Source: Siphonodentalium dalli (taxonomy: Eukaryota; Mollusca; Scaphopoda; Gadilida; Siphonodentaliidae). From it: a DNA stretch of 64,000 bases. Shown piece after piece: positions 48,457 to 59,409 of this stretch. Made by a program: the position numbers and the translations under genes. The notes below the pieces were generated by a model. That model saw only the letters and a list, made by a program, of their open reading frames with translations. It was not told the origin of the DNA and did no database searches. Positions within the stretch are counted from its first letter, which is position 1; each line of letters starts with the position of its first letter. The DNA lies in assembly GCA_032622095.1 (NCBI GenBank), contig CP136061.1, positions 237,043,815-237,107,814 on the forward strand, in the 5' to 3' direction.

Positions 48457-50690
48457 AAAGAGCATCGCTAGGGTGATGCAAAATATGCCCTGTAGTCATT
48501 GTGAATTGTACTGCTACAAAATAAAATAACAATTTCAGCTTATCAGATAGAATATCTGAGGGAAAATGGCTGTAACTCATGTAAAAATAATTGAACAGAA
48601 CCTATATTCAAACTTGGCCTGTAGTTTTAGCTGGGAAACACACATACCAGCTTTGGTTCAGATATAAAAATCCAAACTGGAATTGTCGGTCAGAAACCTA
48701 AATGTTATGAAATCGGTTAAATTCTGAGACCAAAACGGGCCATATCTCATGTAAAAATAATTAGACGGAACCCATATTCGAACATGGTCTGTATCTTTAG
48801 GTGGGAAATACACACAGGCACTGATCTAGGTTCTAATTTTGGGCACACTGTCGGTCCTAGGACGATATGCCATAGACATATCCCCATGGCCGCAGGCCAG
48901 AGGTGGGGGGTCCGGGGGTACTCCCCCGTGAAATTGTTGAAAATCCAATGCCCTGAGAGTGAATCTGGGGCATTCTGAACCTTTATATTGTGCTATTCAG
49001 GTTGGTAAATTTAGTCATATTATAGACAACAAATTCTTAATTGTTTGTGATTTTCTACTATCATACTCATTGATCTGATAGCTAAAAGTCATGACCAAAC
49101 TTAGTTTTTTTCTACTCTTAATCATTGTACAACACGCTGAAATATTCTTTTGTTTATTAAAAGATTTGTTTCACTTCGAATGTTTCACCTTTTTTATACC
49201 AATATGTATATTTCCTTGAAACAAAAATATATATTCTACATACCCTGTGTTAAAATTGTGGGTATACAGAGAGTAGAAACTTTTACACCACTGGTTTTTG
49301 GGTTGCGGCATCTTGTTTAAATATTCGCGGAAATAAACTTCCAGTTAAACTTTATATCTCTTAGTTTTAATTATAAACGTACTTACCAACTACATACCGC
49401 TCCTGCTGGTGGGGGTCCGGGTGGAAACTTTTTGAAAATGAGCCTAAAATACCCCATCTGAGATTCAATCTAAAGGACTAAATAGGCCCAGATTATAAGG
49501 AGAATTACAACAAGAACATAGAAGATCTCAAATTATTGAAGCCATAATTTGCTAACTGATGCTTTGTTATAAATGTAAATATCTCTGGTTTCCTACGTGT
49601 TAGACCAGGGTGTGAGGTTAAAATAAAATTTTGTTGGTCCACCCACTATTCTTACTCCATGCCAGAATACTATCTACTTGCGCCCCAGGGGTATAAATTT
49701 GCTCTAATGTAACGTTTTCCCTGTCCATGATGAGCTTCCCTCCCACATTGTATATGGACACCCAAGGGCATGATTAAAAAAAATTTGTCTTTACCCAACC
49801 GATAGTTTTTCCAATGGGTAGATCGGTAGGCTAAATAAAAAAATTTATTTACAGAGCAATATTTTTGTGTAAATTAGCTGAATTTATATGCAAAAAGTTG
49901 ATAAATTTAAAGAAAAGAAAAATCCCATGAGCAATAAAATTATTTGACACTAATGCCACTTGTTTTAGGGCGCACCATAACTTGGTTTAGTCCGATATTA
50001 ATTTTAATTTTTCGTGACGGCAACTTTGATAAACCGGAAATTCACGTTATGTTAAAAAACGTACCGCGTAATCACGTAACGCGATATGCTATCGTAAATT
50101 TAACAGTCGTGGAAATAACATTTCAAGCGCTTTAAAGGTTTATTTGCACACGTAACGGCAAGCACTGGATGTGGAGTTTTGATAAGTACCGTAAAAGTGA
50201 TCTATAAATGAAATTGTTTTAGATCTGTACAGATCTTTCCGTAGTTGCGTTTCAGCGCGTTCCGAATTTTAATTTATTTAACCAAACCGGAAGAGGAAAA
50301 CATATGTTTTGATTCGTTCGCAAAACAACCGACTGACTTAATTTTTATGATTAAAATGGGTCGTTTTCCTTCGGTAGATCAAATTTGTTAAAATTAGTTG
50401 GCAGTCTCTTTTTATCTAAAAATTCCTGATTGACTGGGAAATGTTGTTTTACAACTCTGAGGCATATTTCGTTTGGGCGCCCAAACTACCGGCGCCCAAA
50501 CCCGTTTTACGGGTCCACAAACGGCCTAGATTAGCCCCTGACACATACCAACTTTGGTTCAGATCAAATAATTCAATTCAGTTATCGATCAGAAACCAAA
50601 AATGCTAACAGACGGACGGACAGACGGACAGACAGGCAGACTAATTACATAATGCGACCTTTTTTCAAAAGGGTATATAAAAAAGTTAAA
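48457..50690 (+). repeat. Mollusc-type repeat copy split by an insertion
   Basis: Starts AGAGCATCGCTAGGG, with GGCTGTAACTCATG and GGGCCATATCTCATG units, breaks at 48815 within GGGAAATACACA, and resumes at 50541 with ACACATACCAACTTTGG, ending GACGGACGGACAGACGG and ATAATGCGACC. The interruption is the element below. Confidence 0.65.
48815..50540. mobile_element. 1.7-kb hAT-like element
   Basis: Ends CAGGCACTGATCTAGG and CAGGGGCTAATCTAGG (inward) match at 13 of 16 bases. Comparison with intact repeat units (AAATACACATACC) shows duplication of about five bases, ACACA. CAGG-type ends suggest hAT, although hAT usually makes 8 bases. No transposase was recognised; 49000-50450 is AT-rich with no feature. 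Confidence 0.55.
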
Positions 50691-50841
50691 TTTTCTACCT
50701 TGTATCCTGGAATAATTTTGTGAACAACACCCATCCCCCTCCCCTGTTGTATCCCATTATCCCCCACCCCGTTGTATCCCCCCAAACTATACAGAAAGTT
50801 CAGAAAAGAGATACACAAACTTTAGTAGCAGTTTCACTCAC

Positions 50842-51355
50842 ATATGTGTCGAAAGTGTGTTTCTTGTTTCCATACTGCCATTCTGCAACCAACTGGATTC
50901 TGTAGCTACCACGTTCTAGTGTAAATTCTGGAAGATGCAAAATGCTGGCGTTGGATACAATTTCATTTGGAATTGAAAATCTCCCTGATGCTGGGAAGCT
51001 ATAAAAATTTGGATTATAATTCCAAAAAATCTCTTTGTATATCTTCCACTGGTATGACATCAACTTAATAGTTGAGGATGTATACTGGCCTGCACAGTCA
51101 TTAGGTTCAAACCAGAATGTTTGTGCCCCATCCATCAAGCGTTCAACTGGTAATATGATACTGTAATTATTACTGCGAACAGCATCGTAGTAGACCATTT
51201 TATGGAGTGTCTTTGAAATGCTGGATTTGATTGTTTGGCATTCTGCGATGGCAGAATCGACATTAGGTGGGCATGGAAACCATGTGACAATGGCACTCTC
51301 AGCAGGGGTCCATGTACTTCGTACTTGCAACTGCCGCTCAATGCAATCGTCTGTT
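50842..51355 (-). CDS. REJ/polycystin-like gene, large exon (start of REJ region)
   Basis: This 514-base exon has acceptor ATAATTTCAG and donor ACATAT/GTGAGTG. One opening base is followed by 171 uninterrupted codons, ending in phase 0. It opens TDDCIERQLQVRSTWT and has cysteine pairs (FPCPPN, AECQT, NDCAG), several N-linked glycosylation sequons (such as NYS and NAS), a SYQWKI segment and the phrase LPEFTLERGSYRIQL near the end. The last matches the 'tL..G.Y.f.l' strand that ends PKD/REJ-type beta sandwiches. This is the longest open exon in the window and the least likely to be chance. It is extracellular by analogy to polycystin-1. The next exon also begins in phase 0. Confidence 0.82.
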
Positions 51356-51466
51356 CTGAAATTATATGATAGATATATTTTTCCAATGCAAACAGATGGA
51401 AGTCAAGATATAGTGGACTACGGAACACTTTACCATTCCATGACCACCATTTTCAATTATCAAAGT

Positions 51467-51650
51467 ACAGTAATGCTCTAATTACTCGACCTCTTAACCA
51501 CAGCAGAATTATGGGTAACTTTTCAGGATTTAGTCGGAAATATGGCTTGTTGCCATTCATCGGAAAGCTCTCGCCGAGAGCTTTCCGATGAATGGCAACA
51601 AGCCATATTTTCCTGTGGTTAAGAGGTCGATTAATTAGAGCATTACTGTA
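51467..51650. mobile_element. Family B MITE filling a 307-base intron
   Basis: TACAGTAATGCTCTAA ... AGCATTACTGTA with hairpin arms. It occupies 184 of the 307 bases between the exons at 51663 and 51355 and ends 12 bases from the upstream exon's donor. Confidence 0.75.
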
Positions 51651-51662
51651 CCAATAACTTAC

Positions 51663-51701
51663 AGCCTCCAAGAGTATTCTGGTCCTCTTACAATATGTAT
51701 T
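51663..51701 (-). CDS. REJ/polycystin-like gene, 39-base micro-exon
   Basis: This very small exon lies between acceptor GTATACAG and a strong donor GTAAGT. It opens with one base, has twelve codons (IHIVRGPEYSWR) and ends with two bases that complete Leu with the next exon. Its phase fits both neighbours, which is the main argument for it. A short MITE of family B fills most of the following 307-base intron and stops 12 bases from this exon's donor. Because it is so short, chance splice-like signals cannot be excluded, although the donor is near consensus. Confidence 0.5.
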
Positions 51702-52208
51702 CTGTATACGATTTACAGGCATTAAAATCTATAACATTTCTACAGCGAATTAGCTGCTTTTACAAGAATCAAACAAAGAATCATGATTCTGATTCTCATA
51801 AGATTTTAAGCCCTGATTTGTTGTTGGTACTTTTGTGACATTGGCCTAGCTACTGGCCCTTCTTCACATTCACTCAGATCTATTGTGTAAACTGTTTTGG
51901 CATTTACAATTATTATCACACAGGAATCAAACCTTTTCAAATAACCTTGCATTATCTGAGAACTACATGTATTAAGACCAATAATAGATCCCCGACATGC
52001 TGATAGCAATGTAATGTACATTTTTTATTGTGAATTATTAGAATCACAGTTTTATTTCCTCTTACACTTTGTCTGCAATGTACTTTCACTAGCTGCCTTT
52101 GAACAATTACATATGCCTTACATTTGACAAAACCGCGGTGGGGAATCACATGGTTTCGAGGGGTTGGTGAGTACCACGCATTTAAAATGGCTGAGGCAAG
52201 AGCAAAGG

Positions 52209-52376
52209 TACAGTAATGTCCTATTATATCGACTCCTTAACCACAGCAGAATTATGGGTAACTCAGGGAGAGCTTTCCGATGAATGGCAACAAGTCATAT
52301 ATCCGACTATAAATCCTGAAAAGTTACCCATAATTCTGCTGTGGTTAAAAAGTCGATTAATTAGGGCATTACTGTA
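52209..52376. mobile_element. Family B MITE, internally deleted
   Basis: TACAGTAATGTCC ... GGGCATTACTGTA. The left arm lacks the GGATTTAGTCGG stretch. It lies 8 bases from the start of the split family A MITE at 52385. Confidence 0.65.
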
Positions 52377-52667
52377 TAAAGAACCAGGCCTCAAAATATG
52401 GTGCCGACATTTGCAGAATGGGGTCCCTAGAGGGTAGTTTATTGATGCTACCCCACACAGTGGGCTGTGGGCAGCTAGCATCAATCACTAAATTCACCTT
52501 CTGGGGACCTGATTCTGCTCAGGCCTCATCTTCTCTGGAACTCAGTAGAAAGTATCTCTATTAGTTACTTTAGAAAGATTCTTTTTCTTTTTCAGTTTAG
52601 TTTTCTATATCCCCAAATTGGCAGATGACACAATGCATAATCAAGGTGCCCAATGGTAGCACATCAC

Positions 52668-55460
52668 CAGGCTTGTTAAAGTACCGCCGGTACCAAGGTA
52701 GTCGGTACCCGTACCGGTACTGCGTTGGAACCGCGGTATCGGTACTGGTACCGGTACTGGTGTTGTATTGTTTATTCCACTACATATCACACAGTTAAAA
52801 GAGTATATTCTAATGTGGTAATTACTGGTAATGTATGGCACTTTGTGCCAGGTTTTGGTGATTGCTGTGGATGGCAAATACAACCATGTCAGACTATCCT
52901 AATACACGTATGCCACAGCAGCCACACATAAATGTGTGACATACATGCATTAGTATAGTCTGAACTAGTTGGATTTATCACCCACAACAATCACCTAAAA
53001 TGTGCCATAATTTATAATAGTCCGGCCGTCAGGTCACGGATGCGTGTTTTGGCGTATTAAGTTTTTTACTCTGCGGATTTTGTAAATTCAGGTATCCGAC
53101 ATCAAGATTTTATTGGCTGGCCATCTGTCAACCTTGAGCAATTTTTTTTTTAGCACCCTAAAAAGTATACCCCCCCCCCCCCCCAATTTTTTCCCAGACG
53201 TAAAACCAGTTACTTGGAATTTGTTGCAAATTCACATGACTAATCTGGTAAAAATGTATATATTTTCATGAAGCTAAGACATAATGACACTAGTTTGGGC
53301 CAAAATTGAAACTCACCACCCAAGATGGCCACCAAAATGGCCGCCGGAAGTTGAAAATATGACCTTTTTTCACAAATATCTTCTAGATCAGTTCATGCTG
53401 TTTGGAACTGGTTGAGTAATATGACTTTATTTTGTATTTTGTATATTAACTGACCATTGGAGCAATTAAATATGCAATTATTGGGGTCCTATCCACTTGT
53501 GATCCCTCAAAAACTCGATTTTACAGAACGCGGTATAAAATTTCACAAAAAATCACAACTGGGATTCTAGTCATATTTTTTTTTTAAATGAACAGAAGGT
53601 TGCAATTAAGTGAGGCATACCATTACCTATGAATATTCCAACTAAGTGAAACCAAAATTCTTACTTTGGCTCAAAATGGCTGCCAAAATGGCCGCCAAAA
53701 TATGGAAAATGGTAAATATTGCCCTAGGGTGTCCTGCAATCGCTTACAAGTTGTGGTTGATGTACAAAATTGGCTATTATGCCTTCTATACATTGAATAC
53801 TAACATGCCTGCTGCATCATGGTTAATTGTTACTGTTGTCATCACTGACATCACCAAAAATATTGGACTTTTCTCTCAAAAACTTGACATAAATATCGGC
53901 AAAAATGTACTTTTCAGGTTTGGACCATTTTTATAGTAATATGTAATTATCTTTGGATTTAAAGGTGTTTATTGTATTTGTCTATCTTAAATGTGTCACA
54001 CTACGGTGTTTATAGAACAAATTGCTCAAGATGGCTTCCAATATGGCAACCAAATTGGTAATAAGTTATTTTTTTTACATATATCATTATAACATTATAT
54101 ATATAACATTATTCTCTGCGTTATCCGAAAATGTAGCAAATTGTGACTCACTTGGTTATTATACGTGTTAGTTAATTAACTGACAACTAAATGTTCTATT
54201 ATGGTTGTCCCAGTTAGTATGGGGCATGACAAATTTATTTTAAATTATGGAATTTTGCGGAGAACCTCTTTTGTGATTCTGACCATATTATTGAAAGGAA
54301 ATGGGCAGAACTTTGAGACGGAACTGAGATGAACCATAATACCATAATAATGCCCAAGGGCGATATTTACCATTTTTCCATATTTTGGCGGCCATTTTGG
54401 CAGCCATTTTGAGCCAAAGTAAGAATTTTGGTTCCAGTGAGTTGGAATATTCATAGGTAATGGTATGCCTCACTTAATTGCAACCTTCTGTTCATTTCTT
54501 GTTGAAATATGACTAGAATCCCAGTTGTGATTTTTTTGTGAAATTTGATAACGCATTCTGTAAAATCGAGTTTTTGAGGGATCACAAGTGGATAGGACCC
54601 CAATAATTGCATATTTAATTGCTCCAATGATCAGTTAATATATAAAATACAAAATAAAGTCATTTTACTGAACCAGTTCCAAACAGCATGAACTGATCTA
54701 GAAGATATTTGTGAAAAAAGGTCATATTTTCAATTTCCGGCGGCCATTTTGGTGGCCATCTTGGATGGTGAGTTTCAATTTTGGCCCAAACTAGTGTCAT
54801 TATGTCTTAGCTTCATGAAAATATATACATTTTACTAGATTAGTCATGTGAATTTGCAACAAATTCCAAGTTACTGCATGGTATTACGTCTGGGAAATAT
54901 TTGGGGGGGGGGGGGGTAATACTTTTTAGGGCCTATAAAAAAAATTGCTCAAGGCTGACAGATGGCCAGCCGATAAAATCTTGATGTCGGATACCTGAAT
55001 TTACAAAATCTGCAGAGAAAAAAACTTTATACGCGAAAACACGCATTCGTGAATTCCGGGGGTTTGGCGACCGGAACAGGTGCCGACATCAAAGTAATCA
55101 AACTCAAAGGAAACACAGAGTGTTCCAGACTTCCGTGCGTGGGCGGCGGGATTGCATTGATCCCGGCGGATCAATGCAATCCCGCCCATGCACGGCTGTC
55201 CGGAAAACTCTGTGTTCCCTTTGATGTCGGCATCCGCCGCCTCGTGCTTGATCCGTTGACACATAGTAGCATACCATAATGCAAGCAGCAGTTGCGGCAC
55301 ACTTAAAAGAGCCAAGTTCCTTCAATTTTAATCGATCTATACTGATCTATTTACTGTTTTTAGCGAGTACTGAGAACCGTCGGTACTGAGTATCAGAACC
55401 GGTACCATTGAAACGGCCAAGTACTGCCGATACCGGTACTGGTACCGGTTGACAAGCCTG
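52668..55460. mobile_element. hAT element, 2.8 kb, TSD CACATCAC
   Basis: Termini CAGGCTTGTTAAAGTACC and CAGGCTTGTCAACCGGTACC (inward) are flanked by identical 8-mers CACATCAC at 52660-52667 and 55461-55468. CAG-type ends and an 8-base TSD are typical of hAT. Subterminal regions carry many GGTACC-like palindromes (52675-52765, 55365-55450), plausible transposase-binding repeats. No transposase ORF was recognised. A palindrome at about 55081-55231, with arms around GCGGGATTGCATTGATC, and a 2-kb foldback (53034-55052) fill the interior. Confidence 0.8.
53034..55052. mobile_element. 2-kb foldback element nested in the hAT element
   Basis: Inverted arms of about 700 bases (53034-53730 and 54345-55052) are nearly identical. 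Outward ends read TCACGGATGCGTG and TCACGAATGCGTG. Arms contain CAAGATGGCCACCAAAATGG, like the modules of the 5.8-kb element, and a long C or G run at 53169-53184 and 54902-54914. No TSD is obvious. The central 600 bases (53730-54345) show nothing recognisable. Confidence 0.65.
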
Positions 55461-55675
55461 CACATCACCATCTTGGAGCTTAAATCTATGTCACATAGCA
55501 GATGCAGGGTAGCAATCGACTCTAAATTCACTGTCTGGGGATCTTATTCTGCAAATGTCCGGCACCCTATTTTCAGGACTGTCAAAAACATACATCAGAA
55601 AACTCACACATATTACAAGTCACAACTTATTATATAGACATCATGGGTCATTTTTAAGCAAGTCTGCATGGCTAT

Positions 55676-55960
55676 ACTGTGTCTGACATTTGCAGAATGA
55701 GGTACCCAGAAAGTTAATTTAGTGATGATATCCTGCACAGTGGGCTAGCATCAGCAAATTCGCCTTCTGGGATCTCATTCTATTTAGGCCTCATCTTCTG
55801 GGAAGTATCTATAATCTCAAATTAACATTGTTTTTAGAGAATTTTTCCCTTCTGTTCAGTTTCTATATCCCCTAATTTGCGGAAGATAAGTTGCATAATC
55901 GAGGTTACGAATGGGTGAACACCTTCTGGGAACCTCATTTTGCTTGTGTCAGACACATAT
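55676..55960. mobile_element. Partial, diverged family A MITE
   Basis: Contains CATTTGCAGAATGAGGTACCC, the gap sequence TTTCTATATCCCC and a distal CTGGGAACCTCATTTTGC, in family A order. The outer termini are unclear. Confidence 0.5.
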
Positions 55961-56127
55961 CCAGGCAATGATTGTCCACACAGAAAAAATGTTTGGCTGA
56001 ATCGGATAGAATTGTATAGAATCACTATTCTATATGCCCAAGTCGAAACGAGAATCGAATCGAAAAATTAATAACCAAATTGCAGGGGCCTAGCTACCAT
56101 TTAAACCTTTCTAATTTCTATGCTGTA

Positions 56128-56345
56128 AGTGGATTTTCCCATTCAGGTATAAAAGTATACACTGGCTCAATCTATTATTCATTTGGAGGGGTGTTCAGGA
56201 TAAATTAGCAGACGTCAGTCTGATGAAAAGATAATACAAGTGCTGAAGGGTTTATAGTCATTGGTGGGAAATGTATAGAGTTTGTTGAACTTATTATCTG
56301 AACATTTTCAAAGGGAACTACTCATCAATGAGTATTTAGTATTGA
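56128..56345 (+). repeat. Dispersed repeat E
   Basis: TGGATTTTCCCATTCAGG, TCAATCTATTATTCATTTGG, GGTGGGAAATGTATAGAG; ends near TGAGTATTTAGT, a phrase duplicated at 61120. Confidence 0.55.
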
Positions 56346-56778
56346 AATCAGTGGCGGATCCAGAAAATTTGAAAAGGTGGGGTGCTATGTATTGCTTTAT
56401 TTATCAGTGATGTGTACTCTCGGGATCCAAATAAAAGAATGGTGCGGAATAAAAGTAGGGGGTGGAAAATATCCAAAAATCAAATAAGAGTAGGGGGCGG
56501 AATAAAAGTAGGGGTGGGAAATTTGATGACTATTTTCATATTTCGGATTACATGTATAGTACTAGTACACACTACACACATGTACTTCACAGAAACATTA
56601 AAGCAGAAGAAGAAACAATCATTTATGTCTTGTGTTGACAAATACTTCTGTATTCTTTCTTGTACTATCTATATACCCCTTAATACTAGTATGAACCCTT
56701 GTATCATATAAAAGAATAACATAAACATGTTAATATTTCAAATTCCAATTCACAGAACAAACATTGCTTTCAAAAGTT

Positions 56779-57144
56779 TCAACAGGCATTGAATTGACAC
56801 AGCAATTGCCTGGACCCAGCAGATATGATCTCTGGGTCACAGACAATTTTGTCAACATCCTTACATTGAATGGACAAAATATCAGAGGGTCTATAAAGAC
56901 AATCATTGGAACGTCTACTTGTGATTGGTTCGAAAAACTGCACAGTTAGTGGGGTTTCAGCCGTCACACAAGCTGGTAATGTATGGTTTAAGTTTAACTT
57001 CTTCACTAAGATGTAAGTGCCAGGTTTATATAAAGTGTCAGGTTCAACTTCCATGCATTCCGAAACATTAATTATTATCTTCCAAGTTGGGTTCAATGTT
57101 AATAGAACTACTACTAGTAGTACATATAGGAGCAGAGCATTCAA
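56779..57144 (-). CDS. Open frame inside the pogo-like element, possible captured exon
   Basis: The frame stays open for about 120 codons and reads VSECMEVEPDTLYKPGTYIL, then LPACVTAETPLTVQFFEP, then CLYRPSDILSIQC. Cysteine spacing and the 'kpGtYil' strand resemble an extracellular beta domain such as those in the surrounding REJ gene. However, its possible splice phases do not fit between the 61204 and 51701 exons, which join each other directly, and it lies between the TIRs of a transposon. Options are a gene fragment captured by the element, a second element-encoded protein, or chance. Confidence 0.3.
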   Translation of the reverse strand: MNALLLYVLLVVVLLTLNPTWKIIINVSECMEVEPDTLYKPGTYILVKKLNLNHTLPACVTAETPLTVQFFEPITSRRSNDCLYRPSDILSIQCKDVDKIVCDPEIISAGSRQLLCQFNAC

Positions 57145-59409
57145 CTTCAGTTCTCTCAGAGGTGTCCTGCGTCACATCCTGAGTGATTTGGAGCCTTCTC
57201 TTAAGGCTTTTTCTTCCTTTGGAGTAGGTGTCCTTCATTTGACACACATAAGCCAGAAACAGCCTTGAGGTTTGTTTCTCATGTTTTTTTAGAACAATTC
57301 CCAATTAATTCATTCAGGAAGGCTGTGTCACTGTTGATAGACTCATCGGTGCACTCCGGGAGATAAACTTCTAGTTCTATTAACGGTACTACTAGTGTTG
57401 TCGGCAACATTTACTAGAAGAGGTTGATCAACATTGGTTGAACTACTAGATGCAGGAGTATCGTTACTGGCGTTAGTACTTCCCTCGTCATCAGAAGAAT
57501 CATCTTCAGCATCAACCAGATTTACAATTTCATCGCCCTCACAGTCAAGTAACTCCCGTCCTTCATCGAAAGGTGCATCCATGGTGCTACTACTACTACT
57601 AGTAGTAGTCCTAGTGCTGGTAACACCCTTCACATGAACACCTTCTGGTGGAGTGATGGTTTTGAGCAGCTCCTGCAGGTTTGATGGTTGTGCAGACTGC
57701 AGGAGTTTATCGCGGAATGCCTTAATTTGGGGCCCAACAAGTGAAAACAGTTTGTCCGACACCTTGTAATCTTCAGATCCATCTAAATTGTTTCATAAAA
57801 GTTTGGTTTCAAGGCCTCTACAGTATTAATGTTTAGAGCTCTCCAACTTTTCAGTAGCATCTCCATCATGTCATCCCTACTGGGAGCTGGTATTTTGTTT
57901 GGATTCTCCTTCAACATCTTCAACATTATTAATGCACTCTCATGTTCTCTATGTGGTGTATGTTGGTATCATTTACTTGGAGGTCACCAGTAATTCCACC
58001 TCCTAGAATTATAAGGAGATACCCTCTTTTTAACAATGCTTCCCTAACCTCCTCCGTCACATGCACAGAATAGTCGTCTAGGATATATACGGCGTAGTCC
58101 TTGCTGACATTATGCGTGTTCTTCAGGTTTTTAATGGTGGCCAACATGGTATCGAGGCGGTATGACCCCTTTTCGGCCCAGTGTACATTTAATGAGGCTG
58201 GATTCGGACGCCCTTTCCCTTGAACATGAATTCGGGATCAGGGAGTGGCGATTTCACATCAGAAGAACAGTGCACCTTTCCCTCGACAACATGTAATTTT
58301 CTGTCACGAATACAGGTTCTCCTTTTAATGTTAACGTCTTCTGGATGGCCGACTCATTCCGATGCAGAGGCATCTGGTCCCCATTGATGAATATAGGTTC
58401 TTTTTAAAATTTCACACTGAAGTAACATCGCACTCTGTAGACATTTTTTAAGAATGCGATAATTCGTGAGATCCGTTTTTCCTGAGACACAGCAAAACGT
58501 TTGTTAGGTTTTCTCAAGCTCACGTTATACTCCGCCATCCATTGCCTGATCGAACGTTTTGAAAATTGCAGCTTGTCACACTCTTCTACTGGCTCCGATT
58601 GTGAAGTCAGCCATCTATCATAGAGTTCATTTGCTTTCGAACGGAACAATTTAACAGGTAGACGTCCCTTTAATGTACCCCTTATTTCTACGAACCATTC
58701 AAACAATGCTTGCCTCATTTCTTCGGCCTTCTTCTCCCCCTCCATATTCCCTGTACATCTTCTTACTCACACTGGCACCATACTCTACATCACCGCCTCC
58801 CTGTCTATTGGATTCTAACTTTTCATGGGATCTTCGAGCTACCGGTACTTGGATTAGCTTTAACCCTTTACCCAACAAACCGGCCAAAACCGGCCAAATA
58901 AAGCTTCAACAGCCTAAAATATCTTCGGTCTGTCTCAATAGAACCATACAAATATGGATATCATTGGAATCGGCTCCTTGACCACATTGTGATAGTTACA
59001 GTTATGCCCTGTGCCAATGCATTCTCTTATATATGCGAGTCGACCATAGGTCGCCTCGCATATATAAGAGAATGCATTGGCCTAAAAAAAATCTTTTTTT
59101 AACACTTTTTACCATTTTTTCTTACATTCTTTAACAATTTTATAATTTTTTAATGTGTTAAGCCAATGCATTCTCTTATATATGCGAGGCGACCTATGGT
59201 CGACTCGCATATATAAGAGAATGCATTGGCACATGGCCCTTCTGTTGGGTAAAGGGTTAAGTAAATTCTGATCGTCAGCTTTTGGGGTCCCATTTCTTAC
59301 TACTTGGTTGAGTTGTGTACTCTTCTTTGTATTTCTGGGCTAATACACCCAATATTATTTTGTCTGCAACTAGATATTTTCCTTTTTTGTTTTTAAAAGG
59401 GTCTGCCAT
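57068..59409 (-). pseudogene. DDE transposase (pogo/Tc1-like), frameshifted and interrupted
   Basis: Minus-strand fragments read as one transposase. An N-terminal part starts at 59409 (MADPFKNKKGKYLVADKII). After an inserted MITE (58864-59256), a helix-turn-helix type region follows near 58745-58404 (RQWMAEYNVSLRKPNKRF). The catalytic core comes next in several frames: FINGDQMPLHRNE near 58370-58340, then YILDDYSVHVTEEVREALL near 58090 and GDLQVNDT near 57985. The tail is acidic and Ser-rich (57762-57343). The paired Asp motifs and the Arg/Lys-rich DNA-binding part match DDE transposases of the Tc1/mariner-pogo group. Several frameshifts and stops show that it is dead. It would have cut and pasted the surrounding element with TIRs at 56417 and 59818. 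Confidence 0.7.
58864..59256. mobile_element. piggyBac-type MITE (family C) inside the transposase
   Basis: The element is flanked by TTAA on both sides (58860-58863 and 59257-59260). Its termini are CCCTTTACCCAACA and its complement. Inside are two hairpins built from CCAATGCATTCTCTTATAT and its complement. TTAA duplication with CCC... ends is diagnostic of piggyBac-type insertions. It interrupts the transposase reading and so is younger than the pogo-like element. Confidence 0.8.

Larger units (their letters stand above)
52385..55581. mobile_element. Family A hAT-type MITE split by a hAT element
   Basis: The left part 52385-52667 and right part 55469-55581 reconstitute a family A MITE (CAGGCCTCAAAATATGG ... 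CCCTATTTTCAGGACTG). Outer 8-mers TAAAGAAC and TCAAAAAC match at 6 of 8 positions. The insertion in the middle is the 2.8-kb hAT element. Confidence 0.65.

Noticed and set aside
56779-57144. Including this frame as a REJ gene exon
   Set aside because: No acceptor gives the needed phase after the 61204 exon, the flanking exons join each other in frame, and the segment lies within transposon TIRs.
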